Source: Martinezella miluonensis (GTDB taxonomy: Bacteria; Pseudomonadota; Alphaproteobacteria; Rhizobiales; Rhizobiaceae). Taken from it: a DNA stretch of 64,000 nt. The notes below the pieces were generated by a model, which did not search any database, was not told the origin of the DNA, and saw only the letters and a program-made list of their open reading frames with translations. The position numbers and the translations under genes are program-made. The stretch is taken from NCBI RefSeq assembly GCF_900094545.1, contig NZ_FMAH01000028.1:1-64000 (forward strand), given 5' to 3'. Positions within the stretch are counted from its first letter, which is position 1. Each line of letters opens with the position of its first letter. Positions 62,595-64,000 of the stretch are shown here, piece after piece.

Positions 62595-64000
62595 ATGAAC
62601 GCAGTCACCACACCGCTTTCGCCCGAGGAACTCTCTCTAATCGACCGCTACTGGCGGGCCGCCAATTATCTGTCGGTCGGCCAGATCTATCTGATGGACA
62701 ATCCTCTACTGCGCGAACCACTACAGCCGGAGCATATCAAGCCGAGGCTGCTTGGCCACTGGGGCACGACGCCTGGGCTGAACTTCATCTATGCGCATCT
62801 CAACCGCCTCATCAAGGCGCGCGATCTGGACATCATCTACATGTGCGGTCCGGGTCACGGCGGTCCCGGCATGGTCGCCAACACCTATCTCGAGGGTACC
62901 TATAGCGAAATCTATCCGGATATTTCCGAGACCACGGACGGGATGCAAAAGCTGTTCAAGCAGTTTTCCTTCCCCGGCGGCATCCCAAGCCATGCAGCCC
63001 CTGAGACCCCAGGTTCCATCCACGAGGGCGGCGAACTCGGCTATGCGCTCGTCCATGCTTTTGGTGCCGCCTTCGACAATCCCGACCTCGTCGTTGCCTG
63101 CGTCGTTGGCGATGGCGAGGCCGAAACAGGGCCGCTGGCAGCAAGCTGGCATTCCAACAAATTCCTCAATCCGGCGCGCGATGGCGCAGTGCTGCCCATC
63201 CTCCACCTCAACGGCTACAAGATCGCCAATCCCACGATCCTCGGCCGGGAAAGCGACGAGGACCTGCGCAACCTTTTTTCGGGCTATGGCTACGAGCCCT
63301 TCTTCGTCGAGGGTGACGAGCCGGCTGCCATGCATCAGGCGATGGCCGACACCTCCGACCGGGTATTCGACCGCATTCGCGGCATACAGAGAATGGCCCG
63401 TGAAAAGGCGGCGCCCGAAGGAATGCCACGCTGGCCGATGATCATCCTGCGCAGTCCGAAAGGCTGGACCGGCCCCAAGGAGGTCGACGGCAAGAAGGTC
63501 GAAGGTTTCTGGCGGGCGCACCAGGTGCCAGTCGCCAATTGTCGTGGCGATGAGAGCCATCGCAAGATCCTGGAAGACTGGATGCGCAGCTATGATCCAG
63601 ACGATCTCTTCGATCGCAGCGGCCAGCTCAAAGCCGAATTGAGTGCGCTTGCGCCGCAAGGCGAAAGGCGCATGGGCGCCAATCCTCACGCCAACGGCGG
63701 CCTGCTTCGCAAGGAGCTGCGAGTTCCCTCCGTCCACGACTACGCGGTCGAGATCGGCGAGCGCGGCAGCCAGCAGGTGCAATCGACCGAAATCCTCGGG
63801 CACTACCTGCGCGATACACTGAAGCTCAATGATCTCCAGCAGAACTTCCGCATCTTCGGCCCCGACGAGACGGAATCGAACCGGCTCGGCAGCGTCTTCG
63901 AAGTCACCGACCGCGTCTGGATGGAAGCTATTGAAGACTATGACGTCCACCTGGCTACGGATGGTCGAGTGATGGAGGTCCTGAGCGAGCATCTATGCCA
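62595..64000 (+). CDS. xfp: Phosphoketolase (3' partial)
   Basis: About 468 codons visible, frame open to the window end. It begins MNAVTTPLSPEELSLIDRYW with GAGGAG upstream, 19 bases after ackA. Thiamine diphosphate-enzyme motifs: CGPGHGGPGMVANTYLEGTY and VVGDGEAETGPLAASWHSNK. It cleaves xylulose-5-phosphate or fructose-6-phosphate to acetyl phosphate, the substrate for the upstream acetate kinase. The family is about 790 residues, so roughly 320 lie past the window. Confidence 0.93.
   Translation, partial: MNAVTTPLSPEELSLIDRYWRAANYLSVGQIYLMDNPLLREPLQPEHIKPRLLGHWGTTPGLNFIYAHLNRLIKARDLDIIYMCGPGHGGPGMVANTYLEGTYSEIYPDISETTDGMQKLFKQFSFPGGIPSHAAPETPGSIHEGGELGYALVHAFGAAFDNPDLVVACVVGDGEAETGPLAASWHSNKFLNPARDGAVLPILHLNGYKIANPTILGRESDEDLRNLFSGYGYEPFFVEGDEPAAMHQAMADTSDRVFDRIRGIQRMAREKAAPEGMPRWPMIILRSPKGWTGPKEVDGKKVEGFWRAHQVPVANCRGDESHRKILEDWMRSYDPDDLFDRSGQLKAELSALAPQGERRMGANPHANGGLLRKELRVPSVHDYAVEIGERGSQQVQSTEILGHYLRDTLKLNDLQQNFRIFGPDETESNRLGSVFEVTDRVWMEAIEDYDVHLATDGRVMEVLSEHLC

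Noticed and set aside
62721..63992. 423-codon open frame antisense to phosphoketolase
   Set aside because: The plus strand encodes a clear phosphoketolase with conserved motifs; the antisense frame has no domain and is a GC-rich shadow.
1..64000. CRISPR arrays, tRNA or rRNA genes, phage genes
   Set aside because: No spaced direct repeats, cloverleaf-like sequence, ribosomal RNA or phage structural genes were seen on either strand.

Overview
The window looks like a piece of a GC-rich alphaproteobacterial genome of the Rhizobium/Agrobacterium type. The evidence is the dense set of ABC solute-uptake operons, GMC/Gfo-Idh oxidoreductase genes, an acetate kinase-phosphoketolase pair, and an exopolysaccharide locus with ExoY-, ExoP-, ExoF- and ExoK-like proteins. 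I saw no rRNA, tRNA, CRISPR array or intact insertion sequence.

Positions 1-10954 read as one plus-strand operon: a CUT1 sugar ABC transporter (binding protein, two permeases, ATPase), then two GMC flavoproteins, a Gfo/Idh/MocA dehydrogenase and a large FAD protein, probably for uptake and oxidation of a sugar or glycoside. Positions 11639-15870 hold a polar amino-acid ABC transporter with a RidA-family protein and an IclR regulator. Positions 16264-22037 carry separate genes: a methyltransferase, a PhnA-like protein, a GGEEF diguanylate cyclase, an Orn/Lys/Arg decarboxylase and a GNAT acetyltransferase. Positions 22104-25391 are a decayed patch: a DhaK-DhaL remnant with two frameshifts, abutting an N-terminally truncated permease, an intact ATPase and an amidohydrolase with an in-frame amber stop.

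From about 26 to 61 kb lies an exopolysaccharide-type locus: LuxR- and Crp-type regulators, a pyruvyl transferase, a Wzy-like polymerase, a GH16 glycanase, and (minus strand, 59467 down to 49879) ExoF-like export protein, an ExoP-like chain-length protein fused to a GT2 glycosyltransferase, a GT4, an ExoY-like priming transferase, a Wzx-like flippase and a TIGR04325-type methyltransferase, plus another GT4 at 59779. Inside it, at 31940-46061, is a hybrid NRPS-PKS assembly line: A-PCP, then KS-AT-ACP-aminotransferase-C-A-PCP, then C-PCP-thioesterase, then a formyltransferase-like/beta-propeller protein. A Sfp-type phosphopantetheinyl transferase, a DegT-type aminotransferase and a GMC oxidoreductase accompany it.

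The third assembly-line protein is unusual: its condensation motif reads HQxxxDG and its thioesterase has Cys in place of the nucleophilic Ser. No dedicated exporter for the product is present, only the polysaccharide flippase. This NRPS-PKS/polysaccharide combination is the best candidate for an undescribed system here. The window ends with acetate kinase and the start of a phosphoketolase gene.
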